From NCBI RefSeq assembly GCF_023159225.1, contig NC_063176.1, positions 32,777,786-32,841,785 on the forward strand: 64,000 bases of DNA. The letters run 5' to 3'. Positions 1-11,179 of this stretch are shown one piece after another. Position 1 is the stretch's first letter. Every line of letters begins with the position of its first letter. Origin of the DNA: Perognathus longimembris pacificus. Lineage: Eukaryota; Chordata; Mammalia; Rodentia; Heteromyidae. Below the pieces are notes generated by a model. It saw nothing but the letters and a program-made list of their open reading frames with translations, was not told the origin of the DNA and made no database searches. Both the position numbers and the translations under genes were made by a program.

Positions 1-449
1 TATAATGCATAAATTTCAAATGCTTGAGAAATCAAAGTCAAAACAATGTAATCAAGCTCCAATAACCCATTGTTCCTTGAGTTCCCTGGGAACTTTCAAT
101 GAGGAAAAAAAAAAAAAATCAAAGCTCTCCAAATCCAGTGAGTCAGTGAAGCAGTTTCTCTTTCAAGCTCCCACCAGACCAGTGACTCCAATCTGACAGG
201 ACTTCTACATTATAAACTAAATAAGACTGTTATGAGAGGCCATGAAGGGATTTAAAAAATAAGCAAATAAATTTAAAATATAAAATCTCACTAATAAAAG
301 TAAATCTAAACGAGTAACAAGCAAAATAGGGAGATACAAAATTAGAAAATCATTCTGGATTCTACAAAATTATTAACTAAGACAATTTACCATCATCCCT
401 ATATATGCTAAGATGGTAATTCCTGGTTGAACAGTAAGAAACTGCTTGT
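1..449. other. Anonymous AT-rich sequence
   Basis: No repeat family, RNA gene or credible exon is recognised. A 63-codon open frame at 5-196 contains a lysine run encoded by a poly-A stretch and looks like chance. Confidence 0.6.
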
Positions 450-685
450 GCCAGGTGCTGGTGGCTCACTCCTGTAATCCCAGCTACTTAGGAAGCTGAG
501 ATATGAGATCCTGGTTCAAAGCCAACCCAGGCAGGTAAGTCCATTAGACTCTTATCTCCAATTTATTGCCAGAAAGTTGGAAGTGGTGTTGTGGTATAGT
601 GCTAGCCTTGAGCAAAAGATCTCAAAGACAGCCTTCAGACTCAGATTTCAAGGCCCATGACTGACAAAAACAAACAAAATAATAA
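450..685 (+). mobile_element. Composite SINE: B1/7SL-like head plus Geo monomer
   Basis: The left part reads like a 7SL/B1 or Alu-type monomer (GTGGCTCACTCCTGTAATCC, then CCCAGCTACTTAGGAAGCTG, then GTTCAAAGCCAACCCAGGCAGG). After a linker (GACTCTTATCTCCAATTTAT) comes the Geo-type right monomer (GGAAGTGGTGTTGTGG ... GTGCTAGCCTTGAGCAAAAG), ending in an A-rich CAAACAAAATAAT tail. Many substitutions suggest an older copy. The family name B1-Geo is a working label of mine. Confidence 0.85.
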
Positions 686-1084
686 CCACAAAGAGAAACT
701 ACTTGTACAAATTATGTTAGTGACAAGTGGAATAAATTTCTACTGTTTCAGAAAGATTAAGCTATGTTTAGAGCTATACGAAATTTCACATTATTTACTG
801 GCAAGTGCTCTGTGACTGGGAAGCATGTTCTGGAATTTCATGTTTAATATAATACAGTGCCAAACACTCAATGATAATAGGGCTTTCTAAAATAAAGAAA
901 AAGCCATTCATATAGAAAATTTATAATATTTTAGGAGTAATCTTTCTGTATTAATAGGTTGATAATAAGCCAAAGAACAACAAAATATGCATAGGAACAT
1001 TTTATAAGACAGAAGGTAAAAGTAATTTCCTAAATTAAGTTTCTCCAGGGCACTGAGGAAAAGGTCAAAACAATTCAAGATAAA
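686..1084. other. Anonymous AT-rich sequence
   Basis: Nothing recognisable on either strand; no long open frame and no clear repeat. Confidence 0.55.
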
Positions 1085-1440
1085 GGCTGGGCTCTTGTTT
1101 CATACTTGCAATCCCAGCTATCTAGGAGGCAAAGATTTGAAGATCCTCATTTTGGGCCAGCACAGACAAAATTGTTGCCAAGAATTTATCTCACCAAAAA
1201 AGTTAAAGGTGGTTGGTTGTCCACCTCTGTAAATCCATCTACACAGAAAACATCTGTAGTGATTTCATCTGCTGAGATTGACCCAGGCAAAATATAAAAG
1301 ACCATATCTGAAATATCATCTAAAATAAATATGGCTTTTTAAGAGTGGCTCAAGTAATACAGTGCTTACCTTGCAAATGAAAGGTTTTGAGTTCATAGTT
1401 CAATATGGTCAGTTTAAGTAAGTCAGTCAGTCAGATAAAT
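1085..1440 (+). mobile_element. Ancient B1-like plus tRNA-like composite SINE (decayed)
   Basis: A degraded B1-like head (GCAATCCCAGCTATCTAGGAGGC near 1110) is followed by about 170 bp of linker, then a tRNA-like monomer starting near 1340 with an A-box-like GTGGCTCAAGTAATACAGTG and a B-box-like TTGAGTTCATAGTTCAAT. The order resembles older castorimorph B1+tRNA dimers. The long linker may mean two separate insertions. Confidence 0.5.
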
Positions 1441-2009
1441 AAATATATAAGCAAATAGGTTAAAAAGATAAAAAGCAAAAACCAAATCATAATGTGATGA
1501 AGACATGCTTCATCTTGTTCATACTAAAAATGGGAATGAGAAAAACAAAGGGTAGTATCCAATATATAGTAAGAATACAAGCATTTAGCAGCAGCATGAA
1601 CTGGCCCAATACTTTTAAAATGCAATTGAAAAAGAGTATTTAAGTTAATTTCACAACTACTATTGAAATGTCATTACTAGTAACATTCTTTACACAGGAA
1701 ATTCAAATCTTCAAGCAAAAATATAGTATTATCTATTCAAGAAAATGTTTTTGATGGCTTGAATATCTGCTTTATTTCCTAACTATGATTGATCCCTTTA
1801 TTCAGTCTAATCAGACTTGTCTCCCCACATCACATTTACCATCTTTACTTAGGAGGTAATTTATAAATTCCTCGAGGACAGGAATCATTTCTGAAACATT
1901 AAATATCCCACAATCTTTATAATATCTTGTAAAAATTTTCTGCTTAAATTTTCAGATTAATATTGGTTAAGAACTGTGTGAATAAAATATTAGTAAAATA
2001 AATATGAAT
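1441..2009. other. Anonymous AT-rich sequence flanking the L1
   Basis: AT-rich with short GATAAATAAATA-type stretches at the left edge. No gene or further repeat family is recognised. Confidence 0.55.
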
Positions 2010-2023
2010 AAAATGTCACTAAG
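2010..2023. repeat. L1 target-site duplication, left copy
   Basis: AAAATGTCACTAAG is repeated exactly at 9533-9546 after the L1 A-rich tail. The bottom strand at the inferred nick reads TTTT/ATTC, close to the TTTT/AA preference of the L1 endonuclease. Confidence 0.95.
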
Positions 2024-3999
2024 GGAGACTTCCGGAAAGACGGCGGAGGAGCAGCAGAGCCCTAGCTGAGCTCTCTCCCACATCACAGTTTTCTCACCCC
2101 ATAGAAACTTTTACTCCTAGAAAGACAGCCAGAGTAAGTTCTAACAATACAGGGATTCTGGCCAGGAAGGAAAAATCAAATTTGCTCATCTGAAAGCACA
2201 GATTTGAGCTCTGTGCAGTGTCCCACCGCCTCGCCAGTGCCAGCACCGGCACAGCAACCCACACTCCGCGCGGCTTAAGCACACAGCATAGACCAGGGAG
2301 AAATCCTCCAGACGGCGGCTGAGCATGGATGACCTGAAATTGCAGAGAAAACGTGAGTACCCCATGAAAGATATTCTCACTTGCGCTCACAGAGCAGTTT
2401 CTGGGAGGCAGCCCTTCCCCCACTGCCAGAGCAAAGCACCATCTTTGCCACTGGCATAGGGTCAGACCAGATTGGAACTAAAGCGGGCCTGGGGAAAGCA
2501 AGGTCAAAGGAGCCATCTTTGAAAAGGGCAAGAGGGACTGACCAGTGAGAGCCAGCTGCACCCAGGAGAACGCCCCCTGCCCTGGCGGGAGGCTTGTCCT
2601 GAGCCTCAGCTTAGCCAGAGGTGCCCCGTCCTGCCGGCCGGAATTTCTAAATTTAAAGCAAAAGCAGTCAGCAGCTACTGGCGGCACAGAAACACCAGAC
2701 AGGGGAACAAACACTTCCTGGGACAGCTAAACAGTCCCATCACAGAGGAAGCCCAATTCCCAGCCCAAAATGGAGTTGCATTCCATAGCCACCTCCGCCA
2801 AGGAGGCCACCGCCCCCAGGTAAGCAACTCTCAGCCGGGTAAAACAGGCCAGAGGTGTCCCGCCCAGCTGAGTCCACAGCCTATTCAAAGCCAGGCATCA
2901 AAGCAGCGGCCCCACAGCAGACAGAGGAGCCACAGTTCCCGAGACTGCTCACATCCCCATCTACAGAGGACGCCCAAGGCCTGCCTGCAAGCTGTGCGAA
3001 CCACAGAGACCCAGGATTGCACAAACAGGGGAGAAAGGTAAGAAAAGATCCACCCCTTGCAAACTGAAATCAAGTCAAGCCAGCCAATCAGGAAAATAGA
3101 CTACAGACCATTGCAAGGAAACCAGAGACTGGGGAAAGACTACCCAAACAAGGAGGACTCCATTTTTTTTCTTTTCAAACATTTTTTTAAACTTTTTTTA
3201 AAAAAAAATTTCTTTTTAATATTTTCACTTCTGAAACGTCGTAGGTTTTTTGTTTGTTTGTTTGTTTGTTTGTTTAGTTTCCATTTTTACCGGTTTGTTT
3301 TATCAAGTTTTTGTTTGTTTGGATGGTTCCTTTTCTGTTTTTTTATTCTTTTTCTTTTTTTTTCTTTTTAAATAATTTTTCTCTGATTTGTGCATCTGTC
3401 TTCCGGTATTTTTGCTTTTTTCTCTCTTTGCGTTCACTTTCTTTAAAAATTACTTTCCTATGAGTAACATCTCCACTCTTTTCTGCTAACTCTCCATTGT
3501 CTATCATTTTAACCTTGCTCTTTCTACTGATTCTACTCTTCTCCACATTTCCACATCACTGAAACTAAACCAAAATTACCACCCCCCATATACATTTTAC
3601 TCTATTCTCTTTACTACCTCCAACCTACCCTCCTGACTTACTGCATAGACCTCCAGGTTCCATTGACTCCTGGTTATTGGATAGAGGGTATCCCAGCTTA
3701 ATCCGACTGAACCAAAGGGGTTCATAGAGAAAGCCAGTCCTAAAAGAACTTAATATAAAAACAAGAATTGCTTACAGGGTTGTAACAGTAAATAAGTAAG
3801 TACTGAATACAGGGCCCAGGATCGGTTGTTATATTGAATTGTATTCTTTAGGACCACCAAATCTAATTTTATAGACAGGTATAAAAGGTATCTATATATA
3901 ATTCTGAACTTGTAAGATTTACACAACAGTGCTTGGTAAGGGCTGCTTTGGGTCTTAAACAGTGCTCACAGGTGCTGGTAGACTGGCATTCCCAATTAA
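2024..3999 (+). promoter_or_regulatory. L1 5'UTR / internal promoter region
   Basis: The first ~1.1 kb is GC-rich and relatively CpG-rich against an AT-rich background. Fourteen bases from the start lies AAAGACGGCGG (about 2036-2046), in the place and form of the YY1 site of other mammalian L1 promoters but with C where the core usually has T. From about 3160 to 3560 the top strand becomes strongly pyrimidine-rich, with long T runs and a (TTTG)n stretch. Homology to the antisense block at 41310-42504 confirms this is a 5'UTR type shared in the genome. Promoter activity is inferred from position only. Confidence 0.85.
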
Positions 4000-5115
4000 A
4001 TGGGCGGAAGGAACACAAGAAAGATGGCAAACAATGAAGTCTTATCCCCCACTCAAAACAAGCAGGAAGTAGAGCAGTCAATCAAAGACATAGAAGAGAA
4101 CCCCCAAAAGGCTCTACAAAGTCTACTGATAAACATGATAAATGAAAAGTTTGAATCACTTCAGTCAATTATTCTAGAGCGTGAGGAGGCAAAACAAAAA
4201 TGAATGGAGAATTTCATGGCATCCACAAATAGAAAGATAAATGAAATTCAAGAATGAAAAGATAGCTACCCAGCTTAAAGATTTGAGAGACAACAATCAA
4301 AACCAAAGTAATGAAGTTAATGAAGTAAAGAAGTCCATACAAGACCTAAGAAATGACATGGAAATCATCAGGAAAGACCAGTCAGAAGGAAAAGAGATTC
4401 GAAATCAAGTAGCTAGCCTACAGTCCCAACTAACTGAAGCAGAGGATCGAATCTCAGGAGCTGAAGATCCCTTAGATTCTATGGAGAAAGATTAAAAATC
4501 AATACAAATCCAGTCCAATCAACAAAACAGATCACTACAGGAGATTCAAGACACGATCAGGAAGCCCTATTTAAGGATAATAGGTATTGAGGAAAACTTG
4601 GAGAAAGAGGTTAATGGGATAGGCAATCTATTTAACAGAATATTAGCTGAGAACTTCCCAAATATCCAGAAGGAAAGGCCTATACAGATACAAGAAGCAT
4701 TTAGAACCCCAAACCAACCAGACCAGAATAGGACATCCCACCGACACATTGTGATCAAACAGGATCAGTAGAGTACAAGGAAAGAATCCTTAAAGCAGTT
4801 AGGGAGAAAAAAACAACCACATATAAAGGAATAGCAATCAGAATTACCCCAGTCTTCTCAGCAGACACCATGTAAGCAAGGAGAGCCTGGAATGAAGTAT
4901 ACCAAACACTAAATAAAAATAACTACCAACCAAAAATTCTGTACCCAGCCAAACTCTCATTCATAGCCGAAGGTCAAATAAAAGTCTTCCACAGTAAGGA
5001 AAAACTGAAACAATATATCTCCACCAAACCAGCTTTACAGAAAATCCTCAAAGATGTACTATACAGGGAAAACAATCAAGATCCCAATACAGACAGAGAA
5101 ATGAACCCTAAATAG
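4000..5115 (+). pseudogene. L1 ORF1 relic (RNA-binding chaperone), inactivated
   Basis: In active L1s ORF1 makes a trimeric RNA-binding protein that coats L1 RNA in the cytoplasmic RNP. Here the start ATG (MGGRNTRK...) opens a charged N-terminus. It is followed by a K/E/Q/N-rich coiled-coil stretch (about 4241-4495), then an RRM-like region beginning LRIIGIEENLEKEV (about 4575-4760), and a C-terminal domain containing ILYPAKLSFIAEGQIKVF (about 4935-4990) that ends MNPK-stop. Length matches the family (~370 codons). Lesions: stops at 4201-4203, 4493-4495 and 4873-4875, and frame changes near 4250 and 4767. The assignment is secure; no intact product is possible. Confidence 0.95.
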
Positions 5116-5167
5116 GAAAAATCAGATCAAGAAATGGGAAGACACAGCTTTAAGCAAGATAGTGATA

Positions 5168-8100
5168 ATGAAAGGAACAAATGATCATCTCTCAATCCTA
5201 ACTCTCAACATTAATGGACTTAATTCTCCAATCAAACTACATAGGCTCATAACTTGGATCAAAAATCAAGATCCATCTTTCTGCTGCCTCCAAGAGACTC
5301 AACTATCTTGCAAAAGTAAACATCTTCTAAAAGTGTAGGCTGGAAACAAATCTATGAAGCAAATGTCCCCCATAGGCAGGCTGGAGTTGCAATCCTAGTA
5401 TCAGACAAAATTGACTTCAAATTAAAAACGGAAAGAAGAGACAAAAAAGACTACTACATACTAGTAAAGTGATCTCTCCTACAGGAAGATATAACCATTC
5501 TAAATATCTACACACCAAATGCAGGAGCACCCAACTTCATCAAACAAACACTAGTGACTCTAAAAACACTCATAGACCAAAACACATTGATAGTTGGGGA
5601 CTTTAACACTCACCATCACCTCTAGACATATCAACACACCAAATACTGAACAAAGAAACCACAGATCTAAATAATTGCATAGACCAACTAGACTTACCTG
5701 ACATCTACAGAATATTCCACCCAGCAACAACAGAATACACATTCTTCTCTGCAGCACAAGGAACATTCTCCAAAATAGATCACATCTTAGGACACAAAGA
5801 AAATCTGTACAAATTCAGAAGTATCAAAACCGTTCCCTGCATTCTCTCAGACCACAATGGAATAAAATTAGAGCTCAACTCAAACAGCCACCACAGAAAA
5901 TCCTACAATTCATGGAGACTAAAGAACACACTGCTGAACCATCAGAGGGTCATTGAAGAAATTAAAACAGAAATTCAAATGTTTATGGACTTCAACCAAG
6001 TTGAGGACACAGAGTAACAGCTCCTTTGGGACACAGCAAAGGCAGTTCTCAGAGGAAAATTTATATCAATGAGTGCATACACCAAAAAACTGGAGAAATA
6101 GCAACTCAATAATTTATGGAAGCACCTTAATTTTCTGGAGAGAGAACAGCAAGCCAAACCCCGAGTCAATAGATGGAAGAAAATAATTAAAATCAAATCA
6201 GAATTAAATCAATTATAGATGAAAAAAACCATAGAAAGAATCAACAAAACAAAGAGTTGGTTCTTTGAAAAAATCAACAAGATAGAAAGACCCCTGCCAA
6301 ACCTGACCAAAAAACAAAGGCAGCACACTCAAATAAACAAGATAAGAGATGAAACAGGTAACATCACCACAGAAATAACCGAAATTCAGAAAATAATAGG
6401 GACTATTTTGCAAACCTTTATGCCAACAAATTTGAGAACTTGGAAGAAATGGATGATTTCCTAGAAAAAATTCATATCCCCAATCTCAACCATGAAGTTT
6501 TAAACCTTTTAAACAGACCCATATCCAGTATTGAAATAGAAACGGCAATAAATGATCTCCCATCCAAGAAAAGCCCAGGTCCAGACGGATTCACTGCAGA
6601 ATTCTACAAGGCCTTCAAAACAGAATTCACACCAATATTTCTCAAACTCTTCAATGAAATTGAAAGAGAACGTTCACTACCAGACTCATTCTATGAAGCC
6701 AGTATAACCATCATCCCAAAACCAGGCAGAGACTCATCACGGGAAGAGGACTACAGACCGATCTCCCTGATGAACATAGACGCAAAAATTCGCAACAAAA
6801 TTCTGGCCAATAAACTTCAACAGGTCATCAAAAAATCATACAAAATGATCAAACTGGATTCATTCCAGGGATGCAAAGTTGGTTTAATATATGCAAGTCA
6901 ATTAATGTAATCCACCACATCAAGCGGAGCAAGGTAAAGAACCACATGGTTTTATTTCTAGATGCAGAAAAAGCGTTCAATAAAATCCAGCACCCATTTA
7001 TGCTAAAAGCCCTGGAAAAACTGGGATTCCAGGGGACATTCCTGAATATAATCAATGCAGTTTATGACAAACCAACAGCAAGTATAACTCTAAATGGTGA
7101 AAAATTAAAGCCATTCCCTTTAAAATCAGGAACAAGGCAGGGATGTCCTCTCTCTCCCCTGCTCTTCAACATAGTACTAGAATTCCTAGCCAGAGCAATT
7201 ACGCAAGAAGAAAATATAAAGGGGATCCAAATAGGAAAAGATGAAGTTAAACTTTCTCTCTTCGCAGATGACATGATCCTATACCTAAAGAATCCCATAG
7301 ACTCTACCCCCAAGCTGCTAGAGGTGACCCAAAACTTTGGCAAAGTTGCAGGATATAAAATAAACCTTCAAAAATCAATGGCCTTTCTCTATGCTAACGA
7401 CCCAAAGACGGAGGCGGAAATTAGGAAAGCAACTCCTTTTGCAATAGCCACCAAAAGCATAAAATACCTAGGTATAAATTTAACCAAAGAAGTGAAAGAC
7501 CTCTTTGATGAGAACTTTAAAAGCTTGAAAACCAAAATTAAGTCAGAACTAAGGAAATGGAAAACCTCCCATGCTCCTGGATTGGGAGGATTAATATAAG
7601 CAAAATGGCCATATTGCCAAAGGTTATCTACAAATTCAATGCAATACCCATTAATATCTCAACACCATTTTTTAATGAAATAGAGGAAGCAATCCAGAAG
7701 TTCATATGGAACAATAAAAGACCTAGAATAGCAAAAAAACTCCTAAGCAGAAAGAACAGAGCTGGAGGAATTACAATACCCAACTTCAAGCTGTATTATA
7801 AAGCTATAGTAATAAAAACAGCTTGGTATTGGCACCGGAACAGGCCTGAAGACCAATGGAACAGAATTGAAGACCCAGAAATGAACCCACAGAAATACAC
7901 CTACTTAATCTTGAATAAAGGAGCTAAAACAATAGTATGGAAGAAAGATAGCCTTTTTAACAAGTGGTGCTGGAAAAACTGGTTCAACACATGCAACAAA
8001 CTAAAACTAGATCCTTATATATCACCCTTCACCAAAATCAATTCCAAATGGATTAAAGACCTCAAAATCAAAAAAGACACCCTGAAAACACTAAAGGAAG

Positions 8101-9005
8101 GAGTAGGAGAAACACTTGGGCTCCTTGGCGCAGGTCGGAACTTCCTTAACAAAGACCCAGAAAGGCTACAAATCAAAGAAAGGTTGGACAAATGGGACTG
8201 CATCAAATTGCAGAGCTTCTGCAGGGCAAAGGACATAGCTTGCAAGATAAACAGAAAGCCCACAGACTGGGAGAAGATCTTTACCGGACATTCAACATAC
8301 AAAGGCCTCATATTTAAAATATATGCAGAACTAAAAAAATTACCTTCTTCCAACACAAAACCACAGAGAACCAATAGGCCCCTCATCAAGTGGGCTAAAG
8401 ACTTACAAAGAGACTTCTCTGATGAGGAAATGAGAATGGCCAAGAGACATATGAAAAAATGCTCTACATAACTGGCCATAAAAGAAATGCAAATCAAAAC
8501 AACATTGACATTCCATCTCACCCCAGTAAGAATGTCATCTATCAAGAAAACTAACAATAACAGTTGTTGGAGAGGATGTGGCCAAAAGGGAACCCTACTT
8601 CATTGTTCCTGGGAATGTAAACTGGTTCAGCCACTCTGGAAAGCAGTATGGAAATTCCTCAGAAGGCTAAATATAGATCTCTCCTATGACCCAGCAGCCC
8701 CACTTTTCGGTATCTATCCAAAAGACCACAAACAAAATCACAGTAATGCCACCAGCACAACAATGTTCATCACAGCACAATTTATCATAGTGAGAATCTG
8801 GAACCAACCCAGATGCCCCTCAATAGACAAATGGATCAGGAAAATGTGGTACATATACAGTATGGAATTTTATGCCTCTATCAGAAAGAATGACATTGTC
8901 CCATTTGTAAGGAAATGGAAGGACTTGGAAAAAGTTATACTAAGTGAAGTGAGCCAGACCCAAAGAAACATGGACTCTATGGTCTCCCTTATTGGGAATA
9001 ATTAG
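5168..9005 (+). pseudogene. L1 ORF2 relic (endonuclease-reverse transcriptase), inactivated
   Basis: ORF2 nicks target DNA and reverse-transcribes L1 RNA at the nick. The start gives MKGTNDHLSILTLNINGLN, the hallmark of the APE-type endonuclease. Further conserved EN blocks are CLQET, GDFNT and SDHN (near 5285, 5599 and 5847). The RT region (about 6440-7340) has [35 protein letters not shown] and the catalytic FADD at 7261-7272. A CX3CX7HX4C knuckle is intact at 8565-8618, and the frame ends SLIGNN-stop. Visible lesions: frame changes near 5335, 5610, 6430, 6880 and 7580, and stops at 5470-5472, 6015-6017, 6099-6101, 6216-6218 and 8469-8471. The catalytic motifs survive but the reading frame does not. 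Confidence 0.97.
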
Positions 9006-9532
9006 TACAGGTTTAGGCAAGTCATAGCAGAGCATCACAAGGCCCAGTAGCTTACCCTTATGAACACATATGATGATGCTAAGTGAAATGATCTCCATGT
9101 TATGGAAACAATTGTTATATCACGGTTGTAACTACTTTCAACGTCCCATGTGTGTATGTATCTTTTCTTATTGATGATCTCCTTGTATCACCTTCCTGTG
9201 GTTGTACCTACACTATCTCTAATCTTATCTGAGTATATTGGAAACCGTGTATACTGGTATTGTATGCAGAATATTGAAAGGGAATACCAAATTTGAGAGA
9301 CACAGGGTAAGAAAAGACAACTACAAAAGCAATACTTGCGAAACTGTTTGGTGTAGGTCAACTGAACACCTCCGGCGGGCGGGGGAAGGGAAAGGCGGAG
9401 GTGGGAGGTGGTTATGAGGGACAAGGTAACAAACAGTACAAGAAATGTATCCAATGCCTAACGTATGAAACTGTAACCTCTCTGTACATCAGTTTTATAA
9501 TAAAAATTTGAAAAAATAAATAAAATACAAAA
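9006..9532 (+). other. L1 3'UTR with G-rich tract and polyadenylation signals
   Basis: After the ORF2 stop come about 360 bp of moderately conserved sequence, then a purine/G-rich block at about 9373-9412 (GGCGGGCGGGGGAAGGG then GGTGGGAGG), then a conserved end (GTACAAGAAATGTATCCAAT ... CTGTACATCAGTTTTATAAT) and AATAAA-type signals before the A-rich tail. G-rich tracts of this kind are typical of mammalian L1 3'UTRs. Confidence 0.92.
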
Positions 9533-9546
9533 AAAATGTCACTAAG
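9533..9546. repeat. L1 target-site duplication, right copy
   Basis: Exact 14-bp repeat of the sequence at 2010-2023. Confidence 0.95.
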
Positions 9547-9799
9547 TTAGGAAGCAATGTGTGAATTACATTTAATAGAAAGTTCTCATATTCTCACACA
9601 CAGGATTCATTTTAGAAGCAAAACAAGCAGAGAAATACAACAATTCAATTTCTTTTTCTCCATTTTTTCTCTCTCTTTACAAATCTTGAGTGAGACAACA
9701 GTTCTCAAATGCTAAAATGTGCTGTTTCTCATTCACTGAAACAACAACTACCATGAAACAATACACTCCTTGATTCTTACTCCTACTTCATGTGCTGTG

Positions 9800-9813
9800 T
9801 TTTATTTATCTAT

Positions 9814-9848
<35 letters not shown>

Positions 9849-9850
9849 TT
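9800..9850. repeat. (ATTT)n microsatellite
   Basis: About twelve tandem TTTA units, one interrupted by ATC near the left end. The flanking 9547-9799 and 9851-10000 hold nothing recognisable. Confidence 0.95.
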
Positions 9851-10059
9851 GTGAATAGGATTGAGAAATATTTTCCTAAAACTACATTTATTTAGAAAAC
9901 AAATAGTAGTAATTTATTGTGCATATTAGCCATGTTAAACAATATGGAATTGAAAATTATAAAATCAGTTCTCTTCTTGGTCTCTGAAAAAGTGAATACA
10001 TACACACACACATATATACACACACATTATAGGTGTATATAAGTACATGAACACATGCC

Positions 10060-10125
10060 TGTGTGTGTGTATATATACGTATATATACGTATATATGTAT
10101 ATATATACGTATATATATACACACA
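10060..10125. repeat. Alternating purine-pyrimidine tract (TG / TATACG / CA)
   Basis: An uninterrupted alternating purine-pyrimidine run of about 65 bp: (GT)5, several ATATATACGT units, then ATAC and (AC)n. It is also largely self-complementary. Further CA and TA repeats lie just to the left (about 10000-10030). Confidence 0.9.
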
Positions 10126-10145
10126 GATACATGTATGTATGTACA

Positions 10146-11179
10146 TATATGCTTTTGCTTAAAGCATACCTGTGCATTTTTCCCTTAGGTGAGAGCAGTT
10201 CCTCTGTACAAGGCCAGTCAAGTGTCAGCTATACTATATTCTGTAGAGCATCTGCTCCCATGATGGCGCTGAGGAAGTAGATGATGTCACAGGTTAGGGG
10301 AATACATCAAAGTGAGACACTTCCATGCAGTAAATAATGGTCATCAGCAGGAGAGTTTGGAGAAGAGACATGAATGTATACAGTAGAAAACGGATGACCT
10401 ACTAAAACCACATCTAGCTTTCTTTGGCTTAATTGTGTCTTGTGCTATTATTTCCCCCAAAATTTTCCATCTAAACTTCTTAGCATTGTGCTAAATCACC
10501 CATTACTTAAAGGGTCAATGGAACAGGGGCTTCAGTATCACTAACAAACATGTACAGGAATAAGTTAAAATGATTTCAGCCTGACCACCACAGCTCTATT
10601 GTTCTCCTTAGAGTCTTATTTCACACTATAGGCTCCTCACTATACTTCTGTTAGTGAGCATCTATTTGAGAAAACTTGCAATCATGAGTTCTCTGCCCTC
10701 TTATATGCCTCTTATCAGCTAGCCAGGAAAATTTCTCTCAATGATCTAAAATCGTTCTCTTATAAGAAATAGACCCCCTACCTCAAAATCTCTATAGGAA
10801 ATAGGAGACAAACCCAAAACACAGATGGCATACCCATAGTACCACAAATTGCAATTCCTTCCACATGACTCATCCCACTGTGCATGCTTCTCCTCCAAGT
10901 ACACCAGAGCTTTGCAACTAGCTCACACCAATGCTCGGAAACATTTCTATCTCCTTTATTGGAGGTGGTTGCTAGCACACTCTCCTCTTGCAATAGACTT
11001 GAATACATCTCTCAAGTGTTTGAACTTGGGATAATGAGGTATGATAAACTTAGTGCAAATGCAGGAGATATTCATTTATCTACCTACCTTAATAAGAGAA
11101 CAAAGTCATTTGGGGAAAGAGACAGGAAAACTTGAGGAAAATGAGGCTCTGTGAAGACAACTCAGAAATAGGGTATCTT
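10146..11179. other. Anonymous unique-looking sequence
   Basis: No recognised repeat. Overlapping 60-83-codon frames on both strands at 10778-11135 show no recognisable motif and no consistent exon structure. Confidence 0.5.

Larger units (their letters stand above)
2024..9532 (+). mobile_element. Full-length LINE-1, 7.5 kb, defective
   Basis: The element has, in order, a GC-rich 5'UTR of about 2 kb, an ORF1 relic, a 52-bp spacer, an ORF2 relic with endonuclease, reverse transcriptase and C-terminal Cys-rich regions, and a 0.5-kb 3'UTR ending in AATAAA-rich sequence and an A-rich tail. It is bounded by a perfect 14-bp TSD. Complete length and intact TSD argue for a moderately recent canonical insertion. 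Both ORFs carry stops and frameshifts, so it cannot move autonomously. Other L1 pieces here (55477-56358, 62716-63780) share its 3'UTR type and so belong to related subfamilies. Confidence 0.97.

Noticed and set aside
8015..8557. 180-codon minus-strand open frame
   Set aside because: It is the antisense shadow of the L1 ORF2 coding strand; the plus strand in the same place matches ORF2 throughout.
10047..10177. Repetitive Tyr/Ile/Val frames on both strands near 10 kb
   Set aside because: Encoded entirely by the TATA/CA/TG simple repeat.
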